Shown one piece after another: positions 33,240 to 44,744 of a DNA stretch of 64,000 nucleotides. Position 1 is the stretch's first letter. The number at the start of each line of letters is the position of its first letter. The notes beneath the pieces were generated by a model, which worked only from the letters and a program-made list of their open reading frames with translations, had not been told where the DNA came from and ran no database searches. A program made the translations under genes and the position numbers. Source of the stretch: Sciurus carolinensis (lineage: Eukaryota; Chordata; Mammalia; Rodentia; Sciuridae); NCBI RefSeq assembly GCF_902686445.1, contig NC_062219.1:106765160-106829159 (forward strand), in the 5' to 3' direction.

Positions 33240-34015
33240 CCATTGTCTTCTGACTTCATATTTTCTGTTCAGAAATCAGCTATTAATTTTATTATAGACC
33301 TCATAAGTGTGATGTCTTTTTCATTATATTTAAGATATTCTCTTTATTTTGGTTTTCAGAAGTTTGAACATGGTATACCTAATTTTGGTTCACTTGAGTG
33401 GAGGATTTGACTCTATGGATTGTTATTTCATTCAATTTGAAAAATGCTTGTTTATTATTACTTCATATAGTACTTATCTCCCATTGTTTTTCTCTCTCCA
33501 TCTTTCTTTCTCCTCCACTTTCCTTAAAACCTTCAATTACACTTATGTAAGATATTTTGAAATTTAACTAAATAAAACTCGAGTATCAATATTTTCCACC
33601 CTCAATGATTAAACTGTTTTCTGTATCCCTGATTTCAAGTTCACTTATACTGATTTCCGTTGTGTCTAATAGTATTTTTAAACCTCTGTAATTAGTTCCT
33701 TATTTCAGGTGCTATATTTTTCATTTGTAAAATGTCTGTTTTTTTAATAATAAAATAAAGTTTTATGCTAATACATTTTTTGTCTCTTTTAGTCATAATT
33801 TTCACTGTTTTCTTTTTTTTTTTTTTTTTTTTTTTTGCAGTGCCAGGGATTGAACCCAGGGCCTTGTGCACATGAGGCATGCATTCTACCAACTGAGCTA
33901 TATCCCCAGCCTTACTGTTTTCTTAATACCTTCTCTGCTAAATCCAATATCTGGAATCTGTATCATTTGTGTGTTTTTAAAATTCATTTACTGATTATTG
34001 CTCAACTTTTCCTTA
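33240..34015 (-). mobile_element. Old L1/HAL1 ORF1, antisense
   Basis: The + strand reads like the antisense of L1 ORF1: 'cattgtcttctgacttca', 'cagaaatcagctattaat', 'cttatactgatttccgttgt', 'tgctaaatccaatatctg'. It is split by a younger ID SINE at 33815-33913. No intact frame. It could be a HAL1 (ORF1-only L1) or an L1M piece. Confidence 0.55.
33815..33913 (-). repeat. Young ID SINE with 11-bp target-site duplication
   Basis: Starts with a long T-run (tail on the - strand), then the ID body in antisense: 'cagggattgaacccagggcc', 'accaactgagctatatcccc'. actgttttctt flanks it at 33804-33814 and 33914-33924. It inserted into the antisense L1 ORF1 remnant. Confidence 0.85.
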
Positions 34016-34023
34016 TCCTTGAA

Positions 34024-34203
34024 AAAAAATTTTTTTCTTGGTACTATGGATGGAATCTATAGGTGCTTTATCATTGAGCTACATTTACAGCCCCTTTCTA
34101 AATTTTTTCAGTCTTGCTAAGTTGCTGAGGCTGGTTAAGACTTGCCATTCTTTTTCCTCAGCCTCCCACATTGCTGGGATTACAGGTTTGCAAACACGCC
34201 CAG
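34024..34203 (-). repeat. B1-dID SINE, antisense
   Basis: T-run, then 'tggtactatggatggaatct', 'cattgagctacatttacagc', 'ttgctgaggctggtt', 'cagcctcccacattgctggg' and 'attacaggtttgcaaacac'. Both the ID and B1 parts are present. Confidence 0.75.
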
Positions 34204-34204
34204 T

Positions 34205-34920
34205 TATCCTTGAAATTTTCCTAGACATTGCAGGTAAAGGATGCTGAGGATATAAATTGTGTTACTTGTCTTTAAAAATGATGTAGCTATGTTATAGTCA
34301 TAGTCAAATTACTGGCAGATGACTCTGGTCTTCACAAGGCTTAGTTGTAGGATGGATTTGGTAGGATGGGTTCAAGTCAGTGTTGCCCTTAGTCTATTGG
34401 TGTAGTCTTCATTCTTAAATTGTGACCTTACTCCTAAAGTATGGCATTTCTGAAATCTTTCCTGGTAGACCTTGGTGTTCACAGAGGGCTCTCCTTGCTA
34501 GTTGGACAGGAATGCCCCCATTTTTCAATCTCTGCATGTCTCTGAATTCTCTGTGGAAATCTCTGTTCACCTGCTATGCCCCAGGAACCCCAAAGTTTCA
34601 GTTTTCCTCTGCAAGCATAGCACAAAAGGTTCCCAAGGACCTGGGAGGAACTCTATACAGAATATTGGTGTGTTTTTCGCCCCCTGTGACTTTTTCTGCT
34701 CTGGTCACCTGTCTCCAAAATTTAAGCTGTTTTTAATGTCCTAACCTTTGATTTTCATTTTCTTTACCAAACAAGAATTCCACTTTTGGCTTAAGTTGTA
34801 TTTTCCTGGAGAAACCTAAGGTGATGGTAGAGTTTACCTCACATGCTTCCCTTCTAAGATCGTAGTTCAGTATAGGCCACTCTCCAAGGCCTGCAAGACA
34901 TTGTTTTATATATTAATATC
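34205..34920. other. Unassigned DNA before L1-B
   Basis: Open frames of 104 and 80 codons overlap here in different phases with no recognised domain. This may be more of the same old L1/HAL1 element. Confidence 0.4.
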
Positions 34921-34937
34921 AGGTTTTATATTTCTTT
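34921..34937. repeat. Target-site duplication of L1-B (left copy)
   Basis: aggttttatatttcttt at 34921-34937 recurs exactly at 41308-41324 on the other side of L1-B. A perfect 17-bp direct repeat is the hallmark of target-primed reverse transcription and of recent insertion. Confidence 0.9.
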
Positions 34938-35105
34938 TTTTTTGATGTTGGATTATTTATTTTTTTTCCTTCCCCCCCACCCTCCCACCCCTCTTTCCCC
35001 TCTATACAGTCCTTCTTTCCTTCATTCTTACCGCTCTCCTTATCCCTAAACCTAAACCTAACCCTAAACCTAATGCTAACCCCTCCCAACCCCCATTATA
35101 TGTCC
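34938..35105 (-). other. L1-B 3' UTR with telomere-like and G-rich tracts
   Basis: On the + strand the C-rich tract 'cttcccccccaccctcccac' (about 34971-34990) and 'ccctaaacctaaacctaac' (about 35045-35063) mirror the 3' UTR of L1-A. It is shorter than in L1-A: the segment between the polypurine run and the tail is missing, so the tail starts earlier. Confidence 0.8.
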
Positions 35106-38100
35106 TCATCCACTTATCAGCGAGATCATTCGTCCGTTAGTTTTTTGAGATTGGCTTATCTCACTTAGCATGATATTCTCCATTTCATCCATTTGCCTAC
35201 AAATGCCATAATTTTATCATTCTTCATTGCGGAGTAATATTCCATTGTATAAATATGCCACAGTTTCTTTATCCATTCATCAACTGAAGGGCATCTAGGT
35301 TGGTTCCATAATCTGGCTATGGTGAATTGAGCAGCAATGAACATTGATGTGGCTGTATCTCTGTAGTATGCTGATTTTAAGTCCTTTGGGTATAGGCCAA
35401 GGAGTGGGATAGCTGGGTCAAATGGTGGTTCCATTCCAAGCTTTCTGAGGAATCTCCACACTGCTTTCCAGAGTGGCTGCACTAATTTGCAACCCCACCA
35501 GCAATGTATGAGTGTTCCTTTTTCACCACATCCTCTCCAACACCTATTGTCGCTTGTGTTCTTGATAATCGCCATTCTAATTGGGGTGAGATGAAATCTT
35601 AGGGTAGTTTTGATTTGCATTTTCCTTATTACTAGGGATGTTGAACATTTTTTCATGTATCTGTTGATTGCTTGTACATCTTCTTCTGTGAAGTGTCTGT
35701 TCATTTCCTTAGCCCATTTGTTGATTGGATTATTCGTATTCTTCGTGTCGAGTTTTTTGAGTTCTTTATAGATTCTGGAAATTAGAGCTCTATCTGAAGT
35801 ATGGTTGGCAAAGATATTCTCCCACTCTGTAGGCTCTCTCTTCACATTACTGATAGTTTCCTTTGCTGAGAGAAAGCTTTTTAGTTTGAATCTATCCCAG
35901 TTGTTGATTCTTGCTTTTATTTCTTGTGCTATGGGAGTCCTGTTAAGGAAGTCTGATCCTAAGCCAACAAGTTGAAGATTTGGACCTACTTTTTCTTCTA
36001 TGAGATGCAGGGTCTCTGGTCTGATTCCGAGGTCCTTGATCCATTTTGAGTTGAGTTTTGTGTAGGGTGAGAGATAAGGGTTTAATTTCATTCTGTTGCA
36101 TATGGTTTTCCAGTTTTCCCAGCACCATTTGTTGAAGAGGCTATCTTTTCTCCATTGCTTATTTTTGGAACCTTTGTCTAGTATGAGAAAATTGTATTTA
36201 TTTGGGTTTGTGTCCATGTCCTCTATTCTATACCATTGATCTACCTGTCTATTTTGGTACCAATACCATGCTGTTTTTGTTACTATTGCTTTGTAGTAGA
36301 GTTGAAGATCTGGTATTGCAATACCCCCTGCTTCGCTCTTGCTACTGAGGATTGCTTTAGCTATTCTAGGTTTTTTATTCTTCCAGATGAATTTCATAAT
36401 TGCTTGCTCTATTTCTGCAAGGTACATCATTGGGATTTTAATTGGAATTGCATTGAATCTGTATAGCACTTTAGGTAGTATGGCCATTTTGACAATATTA
36501 ATTCTGCCTATCCAGGAACATGGGAGATCTTTCCATCTTCTAAGGTTTTCTTGAATTTCTTTCTTTAGTGTTCTGTAGTTCTCATTGTAGAAGTCTTTCA
36601 CCTCTTTTGTGAGATTGATTCCCAAGTATTTTATTTTTTTCGATGCTATTGTGAATGGGGTAGTTTTCCTAATTTCTCTTTCTGAGGATTCATCACTTAT
36701 GTACAAAAATGCATTGGATTTATGAGCATTGATCTTGTAACCTGCTACTTTACTGAATTCACTTATGAGTTCTAAAAGTTTTCTGGTGGAATTTCCAGGT
36801 TCCTCTAAATATATAATCATGTCATCAGCGAACAGGGATAGTTTGAGTTTTTCTTTTCCTATTCATATCCCTTTAATTTCTTTGGTTTGTCTAATTGCTC
36901 TGGCTAGAGTCTCAAGGACGATGTTGAATAGAAGTGGTGAAAGAGGGCATCCCTGCCTTGTTCCAGTTTTTAGGGGGAACGCTTTCAGTTTTTCACCATT
37001 TAGAATGATATTGGCCATGGGCTTAGCGTAGATGGCCTTTATAATGTTAAGGAATGTTCCCACTACCCCAATTTTTTTCTAGTGTTTTGAGCATGAAGGG
37101 ATGCTGTATTTTATCGAATGCTTTTTCTGCATCTATTGAAATAATCATGTGATTCTTAACTTTAAGTCTGTTGATATGGTGAATGACATTTATTGATTTC
37201 CGAATGTTGAACCAACCTTGCATCCCTGGGATAAAACCCATTTGATCGTGGTGCACTATCTTTTTAATATATATTTGTATGTGATTTGCTAAAATTTTGT
37301 TGAGAATTTTTGCGTCAATGTTCATTAAGGATATTGGTCTGAAATTTTCTTTCCTCGATGTGTCTCTGTCTGGTTTAGGTATCAGTGTGATATTGGCTTC
37401 ATAGAACGAGTTTGGGAGGGTTCCCTCCTCTTCTATTTCATGGAATAGTTTGAGGAGTATTGGAATGAGCTCTTCTTTAAAGGTTTTGTAGAACTCAGCT
37501 GAGAACCCATCTGGTCCTGGACTTTTTTTTGTTGGTAGGCTTTTGATGACCTCTTCTATTTCATTGCTTGAAATTGGTTTATTTAAGTTGTGTATGTCCT
37601 CCTCGTTCAGTTTAGGTAATTCATAAGTCTCTAGAAATTTGTTGATGTCTTCGAGGTTTTCTGTTTTGTTGGAGTATAGATTTTCAAAATAGTTTCTAAT
37701 TATGTTTTGTATTTCACTTATGTCTGTTGTGATGTTTCCTTGTTCATTCCGAATTTTAGTAATTTGAGTTTTCTCCCTCTTTCTCTTTGTTAGTGTGGCT
37801 AAGGGTTTATCAATTTTATTTATTTTTTCAAAGAACCAACTATTTATTTTGTTAATTTTTCCAATTGTTTCTTTTGTTTCGATTTCATTGATTTTGGCTC
37901 TGATTTTAACTATTTCCCGTCTTCTACTACTTTTGGTATTGGTCTGCTCTTCTTTTTCTAGCGCTTTGAGCTGTAGTGTTAAGTCGTTTACTTGTTGGTT
38001 TCTACTTCTTTTTTTGGATGCACCCCATGAAATAAATCTTCCTTTAAGTACTGCTTTCATAGTGTCCCAGAGATTTTGATATGATGTGTCTTTGTTCTCG

Positions 38101-38954
38101 TTTACTTCTAAGAATTTTTTTATTTCCCTCCTGATGTCTTCTGTTATCCATTCATCATATAATAGTGTATTATTTAATCTCCAGGTATTGGAGAGGTTTC
38201 TGTTTTTTATTCTGTCATTTATTTCTAATTTCAATCCATTATGATCTGATAGAGTACAAGGTCGTATCTCTATCTTCTTGTATTTGCTAACAGTAGCTTT
38301 GTGGCATAAAATATGGTCTATTTTAGAGAAGGATCCATGTGCTGCTGAGAAGAAAGTGTATTCGTTCTTTGTTGGATGGTATATTCTATATATGTCCATT
38401 AGGTCTAAATTGTTGATTGTGTTGTTGAGATCTATAGTTTCTTTATTCAATTTTTGTTTGGATGATCTATCCAGTGGTGAGAGAGGTGTTTTAAAATCGC
38501 CTAGTATTATTGTGTTGTGGTCTATTTGATTTCTGGAATTGAGAAGGACTTGTTTGACGTACGTGGATGAGCCAATGTTCGGGGTATAGATATTTATGAT
38601 TGTTATGTCTTGCTGATTTATGTTTCCCTTAAGCAGTATAAAATGTCCTTCTTTATCCCTTCTGACTAGTTTTGGCTTGAAGTCCACATTATCTGAAATG
38701 AGGATGGATACTCCAGCTTTTTTGCTGTGTCCGTGTGCATGGTATGTTTTTCCCCATCCTTTCACCTTTAGTCTATGGGTGTCTCTTTCTATGAGATGAG
38801 TCTCTTGCAGGCAGCATATTGTTGGATTTTTCTTTTTAATCCAATCTGCCAGTCTATGTCTTTTGATTGATGAGTTTAGGCCATTAGCATTCAGGGTTAT
38901 TATTGTGATATGATTTGTATTCCCAGTCAATTGACTCATATTTGTTTTTGACAT
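35106..38954 (-). pseudogene. L1-B ORF2 (endonuclease/reverse transcriptase), nearly intact
   Basis: Frame 1 (38954-37047, 635 codons) holds the endonuclease: N22 in 'LNANGLN', E51 in 'LQETHL', 'IYTPN' and 'SDHNG', with GDFK where GDFN is expected. It also holds the first RT motifs, with palm Asp in '[12 protein letters not shown]'. An extra A in an A-run (seven against six in L1-A, about 37071-37077) shifts the frame. A short frame then carries '[15 protein letters not shown]' and stops at TGA 36863-36865. FADD and the remaining RT, the thumb and the cysteine knuckle ([18 protein letters not shown]) follow in a frame whose first ATG is 36820. It stops early at 35165 after a 1-bp deletion; the normal stop would be 35106-35108. 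Confidence 0.95.
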
Positions 38955-38985
38955 AATTTGGTTTCTCCTTTATTTGGCTATTCCT

Positions 38986-40048
38986 TTAGGCTAGCGCCTC
39001 CTGTTGCTGATTTGCATCGTTGCTTTTCATCTCTTCCTCATGGAATATTTTGCTGAGAATGTTCTGTAATGCTGGCTTTCTTTTTGTAAATTCCTTTAGC
39101 TTTTGTTTATCATGGAAGGATCTTATTTCATCGTCAAATTTGAAGGTAAGTTTTTCTGGGTATAAGATTCTTGGTTGGCATCCATTTTCTTTCAGGGCTT
39201 GGTAAATGTTGTTCCAGGCCCTTCTAACTTTTAGGGTCTGGATTGAAAAATCTGCTGATATTCTTATTGGTTTCCCTCTGAATGTAATTTGATTCTTTTC
39301 TCTTGCGGCCTTTAAAATTCTGTCTTTATTTTGTATGTTAGGTATTTTCATAATAATGTGCCTTGGTGTGGGTCTGTTGTAATTTTGTATGTTTGGAGTG
39401 TTATAAGCCTCTTGTACTTGGTTTTCCATTTCATTCTTCAGATTTGGGAACTTTTCTGATATTATTTCATTGAATAGATTGTTCATTCCTTTGGTTTGTT
39501 TCTCTAAGCCTTCCTCAATCCCAATAATTCTTAAATTTGGCCTTCTCATGATATCCCATAATTCTTGTAGATTCTGTTCATGATTTCTTATCATTTTGTC
39601 TGTTTGGCCAACTTTGTTTTCAAGATTAAATAATTTGTCTTCAATGTCTGAGGTTCTGTCTTCCAGGTGTTCTATCCTATTGGTTATGCTTTCTATGGAG
39701 TTTTTAACTTGGTTTATTGTTTCCTTCATTTCAAGTATTTCAGTTTGTTTTTTTTTGTTTTTTTTTTTTTTTCAGTAAATATAACTCTTTATTGAAATGA
39801 TCTCTTGCTTCCCGTATTTGGTCTTTTAACTGTTGATTGGTGTGATCATTTAATGCCTGCATTTGCTCTTTCATCTCCTCCTTCAATGCCTGCATTTGCT
39901 CTTTCATCTCCTCATTTGCTTCCCTGATCATTTTAATTACGTACATTCTGAACTCCCTTTCTGACATTTCTTCTGCTGTTCTGTCATTGGGTTTTATTGA
40001 TGTAGTATCTAGGTTTGTTTGGGACATTTTCTTCCCTTGTTTTCTCAT
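38986..40048 (-). pseudogene. L1-B ORF1, frameshifted in its A-rich coiled-coil tract
   Basis: Opens at 40048 with the same head as L1-A ORF1 and the same 11-residue coiled-coil repeat (EEMKEQMQALK / EEMKEQMQALN). An A-rich tract (about 39743-39775) is longer than in L1-A and shifts the frame, giving a stop after 102 residues. From 39729 a 247-codon frame contains the rest: the end of the coiled coil, the RRM-like 'RPNLRIIGIEEG', 'RPTPRHIIMKIPNIQNKDRI' and an intact C-terminus, with CAA where L1-A has its TAA. A single length change in a homopolymer thus separates it from a full ORF1. Confidence 0.92.
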
Positions 40049-41307
40049 ATTGGTCAGCTGTTAGTGAGACCCTGAGATATTGCAGATTTCCTCTATTGGC
40101 TTATAGTGTCCTGGCAGATTTCCAGTGTATCACCTCCCAGCCTTCAGTAGCCTGATGTCTTGGAGGAATTTGATAATGCAGTGCATCCGAAGAAAGCTGC
40201 CCCTAGCCCCCTACTGGTTCCAGGGTTTGGAGCTGGCTCTGTGTGGAAAGGCTCTCACTGGGGGCCTGCACCGTGCAGCTGGCCGTGTGAAGGAGCCCAC
40301 CACCGTACTGTGGAAGGCTACCTGGGGAAGACTCTAGCTGCCCTGCCCTGCTCTGATAAGCCACCCCTATCTGTGCCTGCCACCCGGGCCGAGGTTTACC
40401 CAGTGGGCAGACTCACCTATGGCTCTATTTCAGTCCGAGTCTCTCAATGCCTCCCCTTCTTAACTCCTGAGTTCTGGAGTGACTGGGGATGCAGTCACCC
40501 TCTAGGCCACCATCTTGGATCGCCCTGTGAATAGAGCCTGCGGCCGGAGTGGGCAGAGCCGCCTGAAGAGTTCTCTGGCTGCCCTGCCCTGATCCCAGAG
40601 GCTGCTTGCGGATCGAAGCTCTCCGTTGGTTCGGGGACTTGTGGCTGGTTCTATGTAGAGAGCCTCTCAGTGGGCGGTCTGGTCCGAGAAGCTAGCCTTG
40701 AAAGGCACTTCCCACTGCAGGGGTCCAAGCTACTTGGGGAAGTCTCTGGCTGCCCTATCCTGGTCCCTGAAGCCGCTTGCGTGCCGGAGTACGCTGCACT
40801 GCACTGGCTCCAGGACTTGGAGCTTGTTCTGGTCAGAAAGGCTCTCACTAGGGGGCCTGCTCCGAGAACCTGGAGAAGCTGGCTGTGTGGGAGGGGCCCA
40901 CCGTTGGAGTGCTCAGGGCTGCCTGTGGAAGACTCTAGCTGCCCTGCCCAGCTCCGATAAGCCACCTCTATCTGTGCCTGCCACCCGGGCCGATCTTTAC
41001 CCAGTGGGCAGACTCACCTATGGCTCTATTTCAGTCCGAGTCTCTCAATGCCTCCCCTCCTTAACTCCTGGGTTCTGGAGCCACTGGGGGTGCAGTCATC
41101 CTCTAGGCCGCCATCTTGGATCGCCCCATGAAAAGAGCCTGCGGCCGGAGTGGGCAGAGCCGCCTGAAGAGGTCTCTGGCTGCCCTGCCCTGATCCCAGA
41201 GGCTGCTTGCGCATCGAAGCTCTCCGTTGGTTTGGGGACTTGTGGCTGGTTCTATGTAGAGAGCCTCTCACTGGGCGGTCTGGTCCGAGAAGCTAGCCTT
41301 GAAAAAG
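40049..41307 (-). promoter_or_regulatory. L1-B 5' UTR: tether, one full and one partial monomer
   Basis: Monomer starts (gatccaagatgg on the - strand) lie at 41122 and 40521, 601 bp apart, 5 bp shorter than in L1-A. Upstream of 41122 about 185 bp of a further monomer remain, so this copy starts mid-monomer. YY1-like cores occur at both starts. Antisense open frames here (229 codons at 40698-41387 and 124 codons at 40160-40534, + strand) are not one continuous frame as in L1-A. Confidence 0.75.
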
Positions 41308-41324
41308 AGGTTTTATATTTCTTT
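41308..41324. repeat. Target-site duplication of L1-B (right copy)
   Basis: Second copy of the perfect 17-bp repeat (see 34921-34937), directly after the 5' end of L1-B. Confidence 0.9.
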
Positions 41325-41955
41325 ATAGCAGTACTGCAAGCTCATGACATTTACTTAGCTCTCATTTCTAGAAACAGAAGTTCTTAACAATACTTCACGG
41401 GAATCACTTTAACCTGATTTGAAGATGTAATACCTATAGTTGCAGGTTTTTAACCTTCCTATTGTTGTATCTGTGGCAGAACTCAGATTTTATCCTTAAA
41501 GTCCTCTGTTTTCTACACTTAGCAATTCTTAATTCTGAGTGGACCTCTATTCTTTGATTTTTTTGCGTTTTTTATCCATATGCATTTGCTCATGATTCAT
41601 GTTTTGAATGTTTTTCCTCCCTCTCTACTTAAATAGTACCCATCATTCTAGGTTTATCATCATTCATAATTTTCCTGTGAAATAATCTGACAACTCTGTT
41701 CACATTAACTGATCCTTTCTATGAATCACTAGTATAGTTTACAAAGTACCAATCTGCTATATTGCTTTCTAATTTTGCCATGATTAATTTTTTTTTCTTT
41801 TGGTAGTCTGTAAGTCCTATGAATTTAAGGTTCAATACTGGTAATAATGTAGAACACATACTCCTCTTAACACCACAGGAGTGTCAACTTAATACCAGTA
41901 AGATAAAGACTACTAATTATTTGATTCATTCATGCATGGCAAGGTGACAGTTGTA
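41325..41955. other. Unassigned DNA, no gene
   Basis: AT- and T-rich; nothing could be assigned. Confidence 0.4.
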
Positions 41956-41959
41956 AATG

Positions 41960-42230
41960 TAATATGTTTACATAGTAATATAGATGAACCATGTTTGTGC
42001 CTGTCCACAATGTTGGAATATATTGAATAACAATGAATTCACAGGTTATACCCCTTTCATCAGAGCTAGTTCACTGAATATTTGTGGGTCACCTGATAGT
42101 TATAAATTCTTTTTATCAATATTAATTTCTAACATCTAAACAATCAAGTAACACCCAATTCATACAATGATATATAACGGTCACAGAAAGACTAAGAAAG
42201 AGTTAAAGTGGTTGCAGGATTACAAGATGC
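41960..42230 (-). repeat. Uninterrupted relative of the repeat split by the provirus
   Basis: Read on the - strand it contains, in order, 'tttcttagtctttctgtgac', 'cattgtatgaattgggtg', 'gttagaaatta', 'tatcaggtgaccc', 'ttcagtgaacta', 'cctgtgaattcattgttatt' and 'ccaacattgtgga'. These match the two flanks of the provirus (20990-21060 and 26114-26290) with old-repeat divergence. It therefore shows the pre-insertion layout. The family is unknown. Confidence 0.65.
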
Positions 42231-42234
42231 TGCC

Positions 42235-43020
42235 AAGATACAGGCAGAGAGAGAAGTGAATCCAGAGTAAAAAAGTCATTGTAGGTCACCAGATAATTTG
42301 AACCAGTTCTACAGATTTCTCAGAGCAGAAGGTCTGGACCAGAGGAAAGTCTGTTTCCGTTTCAGTACAGCTCCAGGTGTCAGCTTGGAGTGGGCTGTGT
42401 GGTTATCACAGGCAGGAGAAACTGGACTTAGTTGAGGCCTGATAGGGGTAGGAAATCAGAGGTTCATCTTGATGGCAATTTTCGTGGGCAAGGCCCATGA
42501 AGAATGACAAGGTGAGAGGGTCAAAGAGCCTCGATTTTCAGTTTTGAGGGGCTCCTTTTATGGGTCTTGAGTGTGGGGTTCTCATCTGGTGGAGTTCGTA
42601 AGTTCCTGTGTGTGGTATTCCTGATATGATTTTGGATGTCTGCATGAACTAGGGTCATATTTGATTTTACTCTTTTGAGAATGGGTTCCATTTTCTTGGT
42701 TCCTTATCTATCAAGCAATATTGAATAGTATCCTGGCTGTTCTCAATTTTACATGGTGAAATTCTGGATTCTTCTCTTTTTCTCCAGTGAATATATTATT
42801 TCCTTTGTTTTGTCAGGCAGCTTTCTGAATTGGTTTTGTATTGTCTACCACATAGCATAGCATAGCAGGTAGAATGATTAACCAATGCAGGTGGTAAGCC
42901 AGATTGAGAAAATAAATCAGAAATTATAGATATAAGGCAAAGACTAATTTATTAATTAAAGTGGGGACAGGGGTGACCAGCCCTGGTAGGAACTAAATCT
43001 GAAATGGAGCCCGAGCAGTC
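42235..43020. other. Unassigned DNA, no gene
   Basis: Somewhat higher GC than the surroundings. No coding frame or known repeat recognised. Confidence 0.4.
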
Positions 43021-43021
43021 A

Positions 43022-43411
43022 TTTATATGGGTAGGCACACCAAAGAATGGAGTTAACTCATAAAAACCAGTGATTGCAATTCAAAACTGTTGGAGTTTTA
43101 TATGGGTAGGCACACCAAAGGGATTCAGTGAGGAGCTTCTTCAGGAAAACAGGATGAAAATGGGGAAAACAAGTTATTTGGGGTTTAGCAGGTTACGTTC
43201 ATCTCTAGTTGGCTGCATTTGAACTTAGGGCTGTGAGCAAAGGCAGGGTGCCAGCATGATCTGGGCTTTCTCAAACTGGGGAATTTCAATCTACAGTTCC
43301 CAGAAAAGCAACCTCCCTGCCTTATGATGGCTCAAACAAACCCATAATTTATACACAGTCTCTAACAGTTTTGAATAGCAGTCACTGGTCTTATATGAGT
43401 TAACTCCATTC
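43022..43411. repeat. Local cluster of direct and inverted repeats
   Basis: A 24-bp exact direct repeat (core tatatgggtaggcacaccaa) lies at 43022-43045 and 43097-43120, 75 bp apart. Between them, 43045-43091 is the near reverse complement (roughly 90 percent by eye, one indel) of 43364-43411 (core 'tgagttaactccattc'). The whole may be one mobile element with inverted parts or a fold-back rearrangement. No transposase or LTR signal was recognised. Confidence 0.7.
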
Positions 43412-44740
43412 TCAATTCAGATATTTTGTCTTTAGCAAGGATGCTCTGAGTTTGTTACTCATGTGCGTGATGGTGGTCAGAAGTTTGAGTGGACAGTTTA
43501 GTGATCCTCACTTAGGCTCTTTCTCCTGCGGGATTACCTAATGACCTTAGGGTTACTGGTTTCCCTGCACCACTTATTTCCTTTCACAGGACAGAAAGAG
43601 CTCAGGTTGCATATGTGCCCCTGATCTGCCAACAAGTGGACTATACTTCACCTAGGCTGCAAGACTGACTACAGAAATATACTAGTCCAGATCCCCACCT
43701 TTTCTCCATCAAGACATCTTGAAGTCCTCACCAGAATCACCTGACTGCTTCTACGTACTCTCTAGGACCTTTAAGTAGTTGCTTTTATGTTCAAGCTTTA
43801 TTGTTTGATAGAGAGGAGAAAAGGGAAGTCAGCCTGTAGTGTTTTAGTTCTTTATACTCAGAAGTCTAAAGAAGGTCAGGAAGATGTTCATGAATACTTG
43901 GATTTTCCATTGGCAGGAACCATGTTTTAGAAGTTTGTATTTTTCACTTCTTTCATAGTCCTTATTGACCATAATCAGTAAATCTGATCTGTACTGGATA
44001 TTATGATTTATTAATTCAATAGGAGCAATATATTTTAGAAAGGCAAATGGGAGCAAAAAAGGGATGTTAAATCCATTATATTCTAATGTGTGGCCACTTA
44101 ACATATATCTATATTGTTAAGACACCCTTCATCTCACTTTTCCTATTAAAAGAACTATAAGATACATTTCAACAAGTCACTAACATCTTGGAGGGAAATG
44201 AGTAGAAAGTTTAAGAGAAATGAATGAGAGAAAAGAATAAATTACATGGTTGACACATGCTATTCTCCCATTCACTCCCTCGATTGTGACTATCATTCAT
44301 GATTATTAGTGCAATTGAAGGTTTTGAATTTTTTGGAGTTAGGCTAGCCTCTTTCATTGAGATGTTTAATAACTGCCTGCTGCATGATGTTTCTCTGAGT
44401 CCCCCTATTGAGGGAAATGCTTTGACTATGTAGCATTCTGGGTCTTTGACAGTTGTTCCATTGCAGCCCTGCTGTGTGAGAGAGTATAGGGTTCCCAATG
44501 ACTCCGTAGACACCCAAAGATGTGATAGCTGGGGATCCTACAACTCTTGTGGACTCTGAACTCAGTTGGGGAGCCTTTAAGAAGGATGCACTGTTGACTG
44601 CTCTAGAGGGAAAACCCAGCTCCCATTGTCCCTTCCCCCATGGGTACATATTATAAATCCTACCAGGCATAGGTTTAAAAAATCTATGCTTTGAGTGTTC
44701 ATATTTCCTTTAGATAAATTTCCAGTGGCTTCTCCTTCCC
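43412..44740. other. Unassigned DNA, no gene
   Basis: Open frames of about 100 codons on the - strand around 44211-44670 overlap in several phases and have no recognisable domain. Confidence 0.4.
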
Positions 44741-44744
44741 ATAG

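Larger units (their letters stand above)
34938..41307 (-). mobile_element. L1-B: full-length young LINE-1 in antisense
   Basis: Mirror image of L1-A: 5' UTR (41307-40049), ORF1 (40048-38986), a 31-bp spacer, ORF2 (38954-35106), 3' UTR and tail (35105-34938). It is flanked by a perfect 17-bp target-site duplication. It is better preserved than L1-A: ORF2 has 635 open codons followed by 551 more in another frame. Its lesions are an A-tract change in ORF1, an extra A in an A-run near 37074, the TGA shared with L1-A at 36863-36865, and a 1-bp loss near the ORF2 end. Confidence 0.95.

Noticed and set aside
34422..34744. 104- and 80-codon overlapping ORFs
   Set aside because: No recognisable domain, likely part of an old L1/HAL1 or unassigned DNA.
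35165..38954. Active L1 able to move by itself
   Set aside because: L1-B has a frameshift, an in-frame TGA, a changed endonuclease residue and a shifted ORF2 end, plus a frameshifted ORF1.
44211..44670. Two overlapping - strand ORFs of about 100 codons
   Set aside because: Different phases over the same DNA, no domain, and adjacent to repeats; treated as chance frames.
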